Assembly (NCBI GenBank): GCA_964017045.1
Contig: OZ024795.1
Coordinates: forward strand, 53,917,350-53,981,349
Direction: 5' to 3'
DNA from: Omphiscola glabra
Taxonomy: Eukaryota > Mollusca > Gastropoda > Lymnaeidae
Length of the DNA stretch: 64,000 nucleotides
Shown here piece after piece: positions 1 through 11,028 of the stretch (within the stretch, counting starts at the first letter, position 1; the number at the start of each line of letters is the position of its first letter). The notes beneath the pieces are model-generated. The model saw nothing but the letters and a program-made list of their open reading frames with translations. It was not told the origin of the DNA and did no database searches. The position numbers and the translations under genes are program-made.

Positions 1-628
1 TCACCTCATAGTTATGTGAGTCAAGGATGAAGGTCTGTTGAGCTGAACTCGGTGTGTGTCACCTCATAGTTATGTGTGTCAAGAATGAAGGTCTGTTGAG
101 CTGAACTCGGTGTGTGTCACCTCATAGTTATGTGTGTCAAGAATGAAGGTCTCTTGGGCTGAACTCGGTGTGTGTCACCTCATAGTTATGTGAGTCAAGA
201 ATGAAGGACCCTTGGGCTGAACGCGGTGTGTGTCACCTCATAGTTATGTGTGTCAAGAATGAAGGTCTGTTGAGCTGAACTCGGTGTGCGTCACCTCATA
301 GTTATGTGTGTCAAGAATGAAGGTCTCTTGGGCTGAACTCGGTGTGTGTCACCTCATAGTTATGTGTGTCAAGAATGAAGGTCTCTTGGGCTGAACTCGG
401 TGTGTGTCACCTTATAGTTATGTGTGTCAAGAATGAAGGTCTGTTGAGCTGAAATCGGTGTGTGTCACCTCATAGTTATGTGTGTCAAGAATGAAGGTCT
501 GTTGAGCTGAACTCGGTGTGTGTCACCTCATAGTTATGTGTCAAGAATGAAGGTCTCGTGGGCTGAACTCGGTGTGTGTCACCGCATAGTTATGTGTGTC
601 AAGAATGAAGGTCTGTTAAGCTGAACTC
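1..628. repeat. 58-bp minisatellite, about 11 copies, cut by the left window edge
   Basis: Units restart at 1, 59, 117, 175 and so on, each opening with TCACCTCATAGTTATGTG. Copies differ at a few positions (for example GTCTGTTGAG versus GTCTCTTGGG), and one late copy has lost 2 bp. The array continues beyond the left edge. Confidence 0.95.
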
Positions 629-771
629 TTTGGGGTGTTAACGGGAGAAATGGTTGAAGTCGCCCTCAAACCAGATGTGGAACCGAGACCCCAGCAGAAG
701 ATGGACATATTTATTGTCTGACAAGATGGGCTTTGTTGGAAAGAATGCAAAACTTGACCATTGCATTAGAG

Positions 772-1033
772 AAGGCCTGCACAACATACGGCCCGCGGGC
801 ATATGCGGCCCGCCAGCACCCACTTAGTGGCCCGCCAGCACCCACTTTGTGGCCCGCCAGCACCCACTTTGTGGCCCGCCAGCACCCACTTTGCAGCCCG
901 CGGAGTAACGAAATATTCTTTAATATCATTATTTTCTTAATAGCTTTCCCCACTGTCTCATTTTTCTTTCGGCCCGCACAAGTTTTTAATAAGGTCGTAC
1001 GGCCCGCCTTACATTTTGAGTTGTGCAGGCCTG
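772..1033 (+). mobile_element. hAT-like non-autonomous MITE, copy 1 (262 bp)
   Basis: The terminal inverted repeats are AAGGCCTGCACAAC (772-785) and GTTGTGCAGGCCTG (1020-1033). They are flanked by near-identical 8-bp direct repeats, cattagag (764-771) and tattagag (1034-1041), as expected of hAT target site duplications. A second copy in opposite orientation lies at 10,387-10,568. There is no transposase frame. Internally this copy carries four tandem 22-bp units at 807-894 where the other copy has one. hAT assignment follows from the 8-bp duplication and CAG-like ends; no source element was identified. Confidence 0.8.
807..894. repeat. 22-bp tandem repeat inside the MITE, 4 copies
   Basis: GGCCCGCCAGCACCCACTT plus three further bases repeats at 807, 829, 851 and 873. 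The sister MITE has only one such unit (about 10,523-10,551, reverse orientation), so the expansion happened within this insertion. Confidence 0.9.
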
Positions 1034-1045
1034 TATTAGAGTATT

Positions 1046-1143
1046 GACGTCTCACCAGTTCACCATAGTATCAGAGTGTAGACGACTCACCAGTTGACCA
1101 TTGTATCAGAGTGTAGACGACTCACCAGTTGACCATTGAATTA
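1046..1143. repeat. 35-bp tandem repeat, about 2.7 copies
   Basis: GACGACTCACCAGTTGACCA recurs at 1081 and 1116, with a diverged copy before it. It directly abuts the MITE target duplication on its left and the 53-bp array on its right. Confidence 0.8.
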
Positions 1144-1145
1144 TA

Positions 1146-1675
1146 CATACGATATAGACGAATGGGGACAACATGGGACATCTTACAGCTGAATCAGACA
1201 TACGATATAGATGAATGGGGACAACATGGGACATCTTACAGCTGAATCAGACATACGATATAGACGAATGGGGACAACATGGGACATCTTACAGCTGAAT
1301 CAGACATACGATATAGATGAATGGGGACAACATGGGACATCTTACAGCTGAATCAGACATACGATATAGATGAATGGGGACAACATGGGACATCTTACAG
1401 CTGAATCAGACATACGATATAGATGAATGGGGACAACATGGGACATCTAACAGCTGAATCAGACATACGATATAGATGAATGGGGACAACATGGGACATC
1501 TTACAGCTGAATCAGACATACGATATAGATGAATGGGGACAACATGGGACATCTAACAGCTGAATCAGACATACGATATAGACGAATGGGGACAACATGG
1601 GACATCTTACAGCTGAATCAGACATACGATATAGATGAATGGGGACAACATGGGACATCTAACAGCTGAATCAGG
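1146..1675. repeat. 53-bp minisatellite, 10 copies
   Basis: CATACGATATAG recurs at exactly 53-bp steps from 1146 to 1676 with no indel. Variation is limited to GACGAA/GATGAA and CTTACAG/CTAACAG. Confidence 0.95.
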
Positions 1676-1828
1676 CATACGATATAGTTGAAGAGAACTA
1701 AGGAATATCTCATTGCTAAATCAGACATACGATATAGATGAAGAGAACTAGGGAATATCTCATTGCTAAATCAGACATACGATATAGATGAGCAGAACTA
1801 GGGAATATCTCATTGCTAAATCACAGCT
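1676..1828. repeat. 50-bp minisatellite, 3 copies, derived from the neighbouring 53-bp array
   Basis: The units start at 1676, 1726 and 1776. They keep the CATACGATATAG half of the previous array, while the other half is replaced by GAACTAGGGAATATCTCATT. This is a hybrid unit that expanded secondarily. Confidence 0.85.
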
Positions 1829-1932
1829 GATCTAGAAAAAATTAAAACCGAATGGAACTGATATTATAAATCCATGGCTCACCAAGAGTAAGCACACATT
1901 ATGGAGTGCGTCCCACAACAACAGAGCTATAG

Positions 1933-2436
1933 TCGAAAATGTCGGTATAGGTATGTGATACAACACAGGCTGCCAATGTCAGAAATGTCGTTATACAACA
2001 TAGATCACAATTGTCAGAAATGTCGTTATACAACACAGGCCGCCATTGTCAGAAATGTCGTTATAGAACATAGACCGACATTTTCAGAAATGTCGTTATA
2101 CAACACAGGCCGCCATTGTCAGAAATGTCGTTATACAACATAGACCGCCATTTTCAGAAATGTCGTTATACAACACAGGCCGCCATTGTCAGAAATGTCG
2201 TTATACAAACCAGACCGCCATAGTCAGAAATGTCATACACCCCAGACCGCCTTTGTCAAAAATGTCGTTATACACCACAGACCGCCATTGTCAGAAATGT
2301 CATACACCCCAGACCACCATTGTCATAAATGTCGTTATACACCCCAGACCGCCGTCGTCATAAATGTCGTTATACACCCCAGACCACCATTGTCATAAAT
2401 GTCGTTATACACCACAGACCGCCATTGTCAGACATG
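1933..2436. repeat. 35-bp minisatellite, about 14 copies
   Basis: The core AAATGTCGTTATACAACACA is followed by a GGCCGCCATTGTCAG-like half. Spacing is 35 bp at 1983, 2018 and onward. The right half of the array is more diverged (CACCCCAGACC variants) with shortened units. Short open frames here are periodicity artefacts. Confidence 0.9.
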
Positions 2437-2740
2437 TTCTAAGTACGTCACACCAGCCACCTTAACTATGCCCCCATTAATCATCAAAGTACACCACCGA
2501 CCCATCTTTTTCTCCTCATCTCAGATAACAGACTTGATCCTCAGAGCGGATGGATGTGTCTTTCGTCTTGAGATAAAAGGGGCGTTGGCGACCAGTTGAG
2601 TTTCCTTATAGATTGGAGTCATTGGACGCTTTAGTTCTTCATTTTAAAATTATAAATATTAGGGATAATGAAGGCATCTTAACAATCAATCTCTCTGCCT
2701 AACGGAACGCCTAGAAATAATATAACAATAATTTATATGT
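2437..2740. other. Unique spacer, nothing recognised
   Basis: Non-repetitive sequence between two minisatellites. No splice-bounded coding exon or RNA gene was seen. Confidence 0.6.
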
Positions 2741-3465
2741 GAGGTGTTTGTGGTTGTAGGCGATGTAGAAAAGAAGAGATGTGTGCCAGGTAGTGTTTGT
2801 GGTTGTAGGCGATGTAGAAAAGAAGAGATGTGTGCCAGGTAGTGTTTGTGGTTGTAGGCGATGTAGAAAAGAAGAGATGTGTGCCAGGTAGTGTTTGTGG
2901 TTGTAGGCGATGTAGAAAAGAAGAGATGTGTGCCAGGTAGTGCTTGTGGTTGTAGGCGATGTAGAAAAGAAGAGATGTGTGCCAGGTAGTGTTTGTGGTT
3001 GTAGGCGATGTAGAAAAGAAGAGATGTGTGCCAGGTAGTGTTTGTGGTTGTAGGCGATGTAGAAAAGAAGAGATGTGTGCCAGGTAGTGCTTGTGGTTGT
3101 AGGCGATGTAGAAAAGAAGAGATGTGTGCCAGGTAGTGCTTGTGGTTGTAGGCGATGTAGAAAAGAAGAGATGTGTGCCAGGTAGTGTTTGTGGTTGTAG
3201 GCGATGTAGAAAAGAAGAGATGTGTGCCAGGTAGTGTTTGTGGTTGTAGGCGATGTAGAAAAGAAGAGATGTGTGCCAGGTAGTGTTTGTGGTTGTAGGC
3301 GATGTAGAAAAGAAGAGATGTGTGCCAGGTAGTGTTTGTGGTTGTAGGCGATGTAGAAAAGAAGAGATGTGTGCCAGGTAGTGTTTGTGGTTGAAGGTGA
3401 TGTAGAAAAGAAGAGTGCTATGCCATGTTGTGGTTGTAGGTGATATAGAAAAAAAGAGAGGCAAG
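2741..3465. repeat. 49-bp minisatellite, about 15 copies
   Basis: CGATGTAGAAAAGAAGAGAT repeats every 49 bp (2761, 2810, 2859 and onward). The left units are nearly identical and the two rightmost are degenerate. Because 49 is not divisible by 3, all three minus frames cycle through the same peptides, which explains the 308- and 243-codon minus-strand open frames. Confidence 0.95.
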
Positions 3466-3510
3466 GCATGTAGTGTATGTGGTATTCGGAAAAAAAAAAG
3501 GGGGGGGGGG

Positions 3511-3605
3511 CTCTAAACTGAGACAAATGATGCACCAAACTGAGACAGATGATGCACCAAACTGTGACAGATGATGCACCATACTGAGACAGATGATGCA
3601 TCAAA
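3511..3605. repeat. 22-bp tandem repeat, 4 copies
   Basis: ACTGAGACAGATGATGCACC followed by AA repeats directly after an 11-bp poly-G tract (3500-3510). Confidence 0.9.
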
Positions 3606-6600
3606 CGGCTACAGCGAGTGTGTGAAATCAGACTCACGTTTAAAACACCATCATATTTAGCATGAAGATTTCTCCAATGACAACACAGTTTTGAGAGGTA
3701 TTAAAGCTAACGGCCGCGATACTACCAGTTACCAACAACGCTTAAGAACTCATTCGGGGGAGATAACAAGGTAATGTGGCACTGAAAAGCTCAGGTCGTT
3801 GAGCGAGTTGTTTCCCCTGTAAGAAATTCAATCTTACCTGTTGTTATCGTATCCACTCATTGATTGTGCCAGTTACTGCTAAGCTTTCCACCGAGCACGT
3901 ACATCCACTATTTATCCAGCTTCAATCCACATCCATTATGAAATATTCACAGAGTATTGTTAGGAAGGGGGAGTAATTCCAATAAGCATCTCTCACGAGT
4001 CGAAAAAAAAGAAGAAAAGTGACCAACAATATCCTGAGACCGGCGGATCTGTTTACATCCACAAGTGAAAATGTCAAAGATTCAAAAACACGCTGGTGCG
4101 ATTATGGTGCCCTCACATTTTGTCGGAAGATCCTCAGGAGTAATGCTATGCCACAGATCAGGAATGCCGGGCACGTCTTAGGAGATACGCTACGGTTCAT
4201 CCAATCAATGACTCATGGTCGGCAGCATCGTAAGGACTACATAACACACGGGGGGGGGGGGGGGGGGGGGGAAAGGGGGGTGGTCTGACGTAGCACGTGG
4301 ACACTGGCGAGCAATACACAAGTTCATTCTACTGAAACTTCTACCCCTCAACAGTATTTCGTTTCATCCTGTATACTTCAATATATTTTTTATTTAAAGT
4401 ACCGGAACAATAGACAAAAATAACTCTTATTATGAACCGTGCTATCGCAGACTATCGCCCTTAACACGACAGATCCGAGTTCACGTCAGGATGACAGTGA
4501 CTAGAATTCAACACACGAGTTAAACAGATAAAAAATGTGTTTGAACTGTTTTCTTATAACTTCACATTTCTCGGCCACCTATGTCGTAATTACCAAAGAA
4601 TTGTCGAAATCTCAGATTTTATTTCATGGCTAACATATAAGAAAAAGTACAATAAAAATAGATTTTATTTATCAACATTAAATCCACTATTTGCGTGCAT
4701 CCAGGAATAAAGCAATCCGTGGAGAATGACTCCAAACTACTGACGCACCGACGTACAAAAACAAGAAATGCGTGTAATCCACTTTAGTCAAAAGTTTTCA
4801 CCACTCCGACCAGACAGCGCCTGGAAGCCATGCGCATCATTACCTCCTTTAAGGAAAACAACAACATTAGGAAAGCACAATGGTGAGAGAACACCAAAAA
4901 ACAAGAGAGGGTTAAATTTAGTATCGGCAAGCACAAGATGTTTGTGAACGCAGGGCAAACATCTCGGTGTGTCCTCAGAATGAGTTCACCACCACAGATC
5001 GTGTGCAACGCCCCCCCCACCCACCCCCGTCCCCCACCCCCAGCACAACTCTCCACCATTTACAAAGTGCTAGCAGCACCTCGGGCTCAGCCATGGTGGG
5101 AAGAGCCCCCTCCTCTCTCCTCCCTGCCCCACCCTTTCATGTGGAGTAGCGCACTCCCAATTACCGCTCACACGAGTCAAGAGTTCTCCATCCGTCGGGA
5201 CGTCTGTCTGTGGCCGACTTGTACGAATCAACTCCAGCATTAGACAGACTTGACAGACATGAAGAGATTCACATCAGACCAACATTCCCCCACATTCGCT
5301 TCCCCCCCAGGGCCCGCCGTGTCATGCTTAGGACATAGAAACAGACCAAAGAAACACAGATCAGTTCTTGATGTGATATCATTACCTAGACATGTTGAAG
5401 AAGGGAGGAAAAACAACAGTCTTGTAAAGTCTAATATCAAGGAAAAGTTCTTGTTTGATAAGTATTTTATGGCATTGAAAAGACAAGTTAATTGCTTGAA
5501 TGTTCCATGTGTATCAGCACCAATGTGCACCGATATCGGTAGAAAAATCCGACGCTGACATAGAACGGACAACTTGGGTCTAGATTGGGGGAAAAGAACG
5601 TTGACGCGAGTGCTTACACATGTTTGTGCAAGTGTTAAAACACGGAATATCGCAGTGAGTGCTTAAACATGTATGTGCAAGTGTTACAGCAAAAAGAAGA
5701 GATCAACAAACGATTCCAACTAAAAGATCCGTAGACACGTCTCACTCAGAGCCAACCCTCCTCCCCCGCCCACAGAAACAATTAGCTCTCACACCGAGAC
5801 GAGCCCGGCACTGTTAATCTTCCTGGTCTCCCATGAGAGTGGCTTACACCATTCTCTGTTGCAACATTCTCTGAAGTGAGATAAATCAGGAACGGGCAGT
5901 AACCCATCGAGATCCGCTTTTGGCCATCGTAAGTGGTGAGAAGGTCACTTCCGGTACTAGACTGCATCGCTGGGATTTTACGCATGCATCTTTTGTGTAC
6001 AAAAAAAACAACAGAGCGCGTAGGGCGTACAGGATTTATAGGGGGGGGGGGGGGGGCGTTCCAATTTTATTGCTATTGTTGAGATTGAAATTTAAAAAAA
6101 GAAAAAGAAATCGGAGACGCACACTTAAGAAAAAAATGTTAAGCTTGTCTTTTGAAAGTACTACGATGACGTCATCTTCAGTCACATTAATTTTCAGTCG
6201 TATTTGGAACAATATGATGCTCTACGCTGGTCTACAAATGTGGCTATAAATTTGGAACAATATGATGCTCAACTTTGGTCTACAAATGTGGCTATTTGGA
6301 ACACTGGACAGAAAACGAGTACACAAAGAAAACGCTACCAAAGCTAGAGATGCTAACACTATTCAATTTCACTCTAACACCCTTCCCCTTTGTTTTTGTT
6401 TCAACTCACATTGGGTAAGGCACGCGGCTTCAATCAAATTAACAAGCTCAGTCAACAATAACACACACTAACCGCCACCACTCAGTGTTTAAACACTCAT
6501 TTCCCTGGGGGGGGGGGGGGGTGGGGCGCTCACCTTTTGTCAGGAGCTGCCCTTGTTTGACACGGGAACCAACAGTTGACAGTGAGGAGGCTGACCTCCC

Positions 6601-6636
6601 CAAACCCCCGCCGTGACAAACGCCGAAACGTTGCAA
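3606..6636. other. Longest non-arrayed stretch of the left region; no gene recognised
   Basis: It holds poly-G tracts at 4250-4271, 6041-6056 and 6507-6521, a C-rich patch near 5012-5041, and two two-copy repeats (about 5606-5685 and 6184-6296). A 102-codon plus frame at 5250-5558 overlaps a 110-codon minus frame; neither has a recognised domain or clear splice context. Confidence 0.5.
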
Positions 6637-7428
6637 ATATTAGTCAGTGGGTATAGAGACAACACATCTAAACATTTCAGATATTAGTCAGTGGGTATAG
6701 AGACAACACATCTAAACATTTCCGATATTAGTCAGTAGGTATAGAGACAACACATCTAAACATTTCAGATATTAGTCAGTAGGTATAGAGACAACACATC
6801 TAAACATTTCAGATATTAGTCAGTGGGTATAGAGACAACACATCTAAACATTTCCGATATTAGTCAGTAGGTATAGAGACAACACATCTAAACATTTCAG
6901 ATATTAGTCAGTAGGTATAGAGACAACACATCTAAACATTTCAGATATTAGTCAGTAGGTATAGAGACAACACATCTAAACATTTCCGATATTAGTCAGT
7001 GGGTATAGAGACAACACATCTAAATATTTCAGATATTAGTCATTAGGTATAGAGACAACACATCTAAACATTTCAGATATTAGTAAGTGGGTATAGAGAC
7101 AACACATCTAAACATTTCCGATATTAGTCAGTGGGTATAGAGACAACACATCTAAATATTTCAGATATTAGTCGTTAGGTATTGAGACAACACATCTAAA
7201 CATTTCAGATATTAGTCAGTGGGTATAGAGACAACACATCTAAACATTTCAGATATTAGTCAGTGGGTATAGAGACAACACATCTAAACATTTCCGATAT
7301 TAGTCAGTAGGTATAGAGACAACACATCTAAACATTTCAGATATTAGTCATTAGGTATAGAGACAACACATCTAAACATTTCAGATATTAGTCAGTAGGT
7401 ATAGAGACAACACATCTAAACATTTCCA
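6637..7428. repeat. 44-bp minisatellite, 18 copies
   Basis: ATATTAGTCAGTGGGTATAG starts units at 6637, 6681, 6725 and on to 7385, exactly 17 periods of 44 bp. Variable sites are GTGGG/GTAGG, CAGT/CATT and TTTCAG/TTTCCG. Confidence 0.95.
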
Positions 7429-7492
7429 AGAGTACTTATTGGGTGTACTGACGCATTGCCGCACTATCATCAAACCGTTTAATGGTAAAGGG

Positions 7493-7930
7493 CACAGGAA
7501 GAAAAGAAAAGGGAAGATAAGAAACGGGAAGAAAAGAAACGGGAAGAAAAGGAACAGGAAGAAAAGAAACGGGAAGAAAAGGAACAGGAAGAAAAGAAAC
7601 GGGAAGAAAAGAAACGGGAAGAATAGAAACGGGAAGAAAAGGAACGGGAAGAAAAGAAACGGGAAGAAAATAAACGGGAAGAAAAGAAACGGGAAGAAAA
7701 TAAACAGGAAGAAAAGAAACGGGAAGAAAATAAACGGGAAGAAAAGAAACGGAAGAAAAGAAACGGGAAGAAAATAAACGGGAAGAAAAGAAACGGGAAG
7801 AAAAGGCGCAGGAAGAAAAGAAACGGGAAGAAAAGAAACGGGAAGAAAAGGAACGGGAAGAAAATTAAGGGGAAGAAAATGAACGGGAAGAAAAGGAACG
7901 GGAAGAAAAGGGACGGGAAGAAAAAGTTGG
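7493..7930. repeat. 15-bp purine-only minisatellite, about 29 copies
   Basis: AAAAGAAACGGGAAG repeats, with variants AAAAGGAAC and AAAATAAAC. One strand is almost purely purine, so triplex-type structure is possible. Because 15 is a multiple of 3, the frame is kept and gives Lys/Arg/Asn-rich (plus) and Phe/Leu/Pro-rich (minus) open frames that are not credible genes. Confidence 0.95.
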
Positions 7931-7934
7931 TAGC

Positions 7935-8135
7935 AAAAAAAAATGAAATACAGGCTCATAGAAATGGACAAGTCTGAAAGTTAAAAATTTGTTAAAAAAA
8001 TTAAATTTGAAAAATGGTGACAATAATTAGTTTTAAGTCACCACGTGTGATTGTAAAGCACTCCGAGGGGGGGGGGGGTATGTTGGTAAATTGTGAAAAG
8101 ATTGGGGGGGGGGGGGGACGACGACGACGACTAAT
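7935..8135 (+). mobile_element. Diverged dispersed element with poly-G tracts, copy 1
   Basis: It aligns by eye with 10,605-10,790 in the same orientation. Shared landmarks in order are an AAATGAAAT start, GTGACAATAAT, TTTAAGT, GTGATTGTA, AGCAC, a poly-G tract, GTTGGTAAATT and AAGATTGGGGG. Poly-G runs lie at 8067-8078 and 8104-8117. No ORF or terminal repeat was identified, so the class is unknown. Confidence 0.65.
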
Positions 8136-8387
8136 TGATTTTTAAAAAAAAACATATATCTATTGTCCAACGCTGCATTGACGACGTTGGTGCCATTGCT
8201 GCTTTGTCTGAAGAGTGTTATAACTAAACTAGTACACTACCACAATGCAAGGCGCCATGCTTTTCTTTGCTTCTTTTACTATGCAATGTGAGATGTGTCT
8301 TTTAGTCCACAATCATTACCATCGCAACATCATCACAATCCCCTACACACATACGAGTATATACTAATACAAAACATATACTTGACT
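8136..8387. other. Spacer with no recognised feature
   Basis: A short GAC run (about 8118-8133) borders unique sequence. Nothing coding was recognised. Confidence 0.5.
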
Positions 8388-8790
8388 TTTTTCTTTGAAT
8401 TTTCTTTTGACTTTTTTGTTTCCACTTTGATGTTTCCACTTTGATGTTTTCACTTTGACTTTTTTGTTTCCACATTGAATTTTTTGTTTCCACATTGAAT
8501 TTTTTGTTTCCACTTTTATGTTTTCACTTTGACTGTTTTGTTTCCACTTTGACTTTTTTGTTTCCACTTTGACTTTTTTGTTTCCACTTTGACTTTTTTG
8601 TTTCCACTTTGACTTTTTTTGTTTCCACTTTGATGTTTCCACTTTGACTTTTTTTATTTCCACTTTGACTTTTTTGTTTCCACTTTGACTTTTTTGTTTT
8701 CACTTTGACTTTTTTGTTTCCACTTTGACTTTTTTTGTTTCCACTTTGACTTTTTTGTTTCCTTTTTGACTTTTTTTCCCCTGGGACTTT
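8388..8790. repeat. About 20-bp pyrimidine-rich minisatellite, about 19 copies
   Basis: TTTCCACTTTGACTTTTTTG is the modal unit. Lengths vary by 1-2 bp in the T run, and the minor variant TTTCCACTTTGATG occurs. Lys/Ser/Gln-rich minus frames here are artefacts. Confidence 0.9.
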
Positions 8791-9265
8791 TTTCCCTCCA
8801 TTCAACAAACCAAGGCGCCACTGCTCGTTGTGACCACAACTCTTCAATGACCTAGGCGGGGCTAATTATACCTTGTACGAAACTAGTGCGTGCCTCTGAA
8901 GAGAACTTGTCACCGCAGATCTTGACATGGCGAATGGTCAACTCGAAGGCGTTGTAAAGTTAATTCAAGTTAAAAGAAGAATGAACAAGCATGGTTTCAA
9001 ATCAAAATATTATTGATTCACTGCGATGGTGCTCCACACAAGGTGCCACATTTAACCCATGATTATAACTTGGTGCTACCTGGTACCATCGCTGACATCG
9101 CAGGGAGCATGATAAAATAGCATGGATACAAGCGCTAGATAAGTATTCAATCAATCAATTTAACATCTGGTTACACCTTGGTGTGAGTCAAAGGGTACAT
9201 ACATCGTATCGCAAATCTGTAGCGTAAAAAAGACGTCTACTTTTTGCCTTTAGTAAACAGTCAAT
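8791..9265. other. Unique spacer; one short open stretch not identified
   Basis: On the minus strand about 8980-8880 is open and ends in a CAAG/GTATAA donor-like site, but there is no acceptor upstream and a stop precedes it in frame. I do not call it an exon. Confidence 0.4.
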
Positions 9266-9636
9266 AACACACACAATGCCCTACCCCATGTCAACACACA
9301 CAATTCCCTACCCCATGCCAACACACACAATTCCCTACCCCATGCCAACACACAATTCCCTACCCCATGCCAACACACACAATTCCCTACCCCATACCAA
9401 CACACACAATGCCCTACCCCATGCCAACACACACAATTCCCTACCCCATGCCAAGAAACACAATTCCCTACCCCATGCCAACACACACAATTCCCTACCC
9501 CATGCCAACACACACAATTCCCTACCCCATGCTAACACACACAATTCCCTACCCCATGCCAACAAACACAATTCCCTACCCCATGCCAACACACACAATT
9601 CCCTACCCCATGCCAACAAACACAATTCCCTACCCC
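9266..9636. repeat. 27-bp minisatellite, about 14 copies, left part
   Basis: CAACACACACAATTCCCTAC followed by CCCATGC repeats. The same unit resumes at 10,221-10,250 on the far side of a LINE fragment, so the LINE split this array. Confidence 0.92.
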
Positions 9637-10220
9637 AGGCAAAAAAACGTGATCATGTCACTCCACTACTCCCCTCACTTTATTGGCTCCCTATACAGGC
9701 ACGCATTGATTACAAGCTGTCTGTTCTCTGTCACAACTTTTTCTCAGATTCCTACCCTTCCTATCTAACCGAAATTCTTTCTGTCTATTCACCCCTTCCA
9801 CTGCTTCGCTCCTCCGCAGACACGCGTATTCTGTCCGTTGCTGAGGCACGTACTAAAACATATGGTGAACGATCTTTCTCTTTCTGCGCCAATGGAATGC
9901 TCTGCCACTACACACCCGCAATATACCAACCACCCAAGCCTTCAAAACTGCACTCACAACTCATCTCTTTAAACTCTACTACCCCGATAAACGATGCTGC
10001 TTGCCGCCGTCCATTGCTTGACATGTACAAGTTCTGGGGTGGATGGGGTGAATATGCATTTGTTTTTGTTTTGCCTCTTTACAGCTGTTCTTTACTACAT
10101 AAATGTTATTTTAATTTATTGTCACGATTAAGTCTCTTTTGCTAATATTTTTATGTACAGCGCGGTTAGTCTAGCCCTAGGCTGGGTTACCGCGCTATAT
10201 AATAAACTAATAATAATAAT
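9637..10220 (+). mobile_element. 5'-truncated non-LTR retrotransposon (reverse transcriptase C-terminal part and 3' end)
   Basis: The frame contains DHVTPLLPSLYWLPIQARID, YKLSVLCHNFF and RILSVAEARTKTYGERSFSF, typical of the region after the reverse transcriptase domain in many invertebrate LINEs. A frameshift near 9885-9890 moves the rest (QWNALPLHTRNIPTTQAF) into another frame, which then meets a stop. The element ends in GCGCTATATAATAAAC and an (ATA)-type tail at about 10,220. It is dead by truncation and frameshift. The clade (CR1/L2-like) is a guess from the 3' end. Confidence 0.85.
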
Positions 10221-10250
10221 GCCAACACACACAATGCCCTACCCCATGCC
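10221..10250. repeat. 27-bp minisatellite, right remnant after LINE insertion
   Basis: GCCAACACACACAATGCCCT follows the LINE tail immediately and matches units at 9266-9636. Confidence 0.85.
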
Positions 10251-10386
10251 ATATGAAATCGACCAAACAACTTTTGTTTTGGAGCAACTCGCCCCCCTCC
10301 CCACTTAACGTGTAATCTCCAATACATATTGCTTATTAGGTTAAGGCACCATACCTGTCAATTTTATTGCGTTGAACCCTCTAACC

Positions 10387-10568
10387 CAGGCCGGCACAAC
10401 GCACAATGTAATGCGGGCCGTAATACTTTATGAAAAACTTGTGCGGGCCAAAGGAAAATAGGACAGGGGGGGGGGGAAGCTATAAAGAAAATAATAAGAA
10501 TAAAGAATATTTCGTTACTTCGCGGGCCGCAAAGTGGGTACTGGCGGGCCGCATGTTGTGCAGATGTG
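10387..10568 (-). mobile_element. hAT-like non-autonomous MITE, copy 2 (182 bp)
   Basis: It is flanked by a perfect 8-bp target duplication, ctctaacc (10,379-10,386 and 10,569-10,576). The ends are CAGGCCGGCACAAC and GTTGTGCAGATGTG. Internally it is the reverse complement of 772-1033, with shared GCGGGCCGTA, AAAACTTGTGCGGGCC and AATATTTCGTTACTTCGCGG. It carries a poly-G tract at 10,466-10,476 and only one 22-bp unit. Confidence 0.85.
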
Positions 10569-10604
10569 CTCTAACCTGTAAATGTTACATTTCGTAAACA
10601 CACA

Positions 10605-10790
10605 CGAAAAAAAATGAAATTCAGACGCATATAAATAGAACAGTCTAACAGAAAAAATATTGTTTATTTGTTTTTTAAATTGTGACAATAATGCGTTTAA
10701 GTGATCACAGGTGATTGTACAGCACCACGGGGGGGGGGGGGGGGCGGCGCACGTTGGTAAATTCTGACAAGATTGGGGGATAATTTATTT
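10605..10790 (+). mobile_element. Diverged dispersed element with poly-G tract, copy 2
   Basis: This is the direct-orientation relative of 7935-8135, with a 16-bp poly-G run (10,729-10,744) at the homologous position, followed by GTTGGTAAATTCTGACAAG. Class unknown. Confidence 0.65.
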
Positions 10791-11028
10791 TTAAAATGTA
10801 TATTATATGAATAGTGCGGCGGACCACATTGAGTGGCAGTTGGTTTTTTTTAGTTTGGGGGGGGGGGGGGGTTAGGCAGGTGTTTTGGTTTGACACAAAC
10901 AATTTAAAAAACACTTTTTGTGAAGATGGGTGACACAACTGCCCGCGGCGTCCCAAAATGTAGCTGCGCCAAAAGGTAAATCTGCCAGCCCCCAAAACAC
11001 CATGATTTAGAAATGTGTACGCCACTGC
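10791..11028 (-). mobile_element. Probable transposon terminus ending in CAGTGGCGTAC
   Basis: Read on the minus strand, the segment begins CAGTGGCGTACACATTTC at 11,028, and it contains a poly-C run (plus-strand G at 10,857-10,871). The same 11-bp end occurs on the plus strand at 13,159. It runs directly into the 50-bp minisatellite. The inner boundary and family are not determined. Confidence 0.4.

Noticed and set aside
5250..5558. 102-codon plus frame in unique sequence
   Set aside because: No recognisable domain. An equally long frame lies antisense and there is no splice or UTR evidence, so it cannot be told from chance.
7381..7971. 196-codon Phe/Leu/Pro membrane-like protein on the minus strand
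   Set aside because: It is the reverse translation of the purine-only 15-bp repeat.
8880..8985. Possible minus-strand exon ending CAAG/GTATAA
   Set aside because: An in-frame stop lies just upstream with no acceptor between, and the peptide is not recognised.
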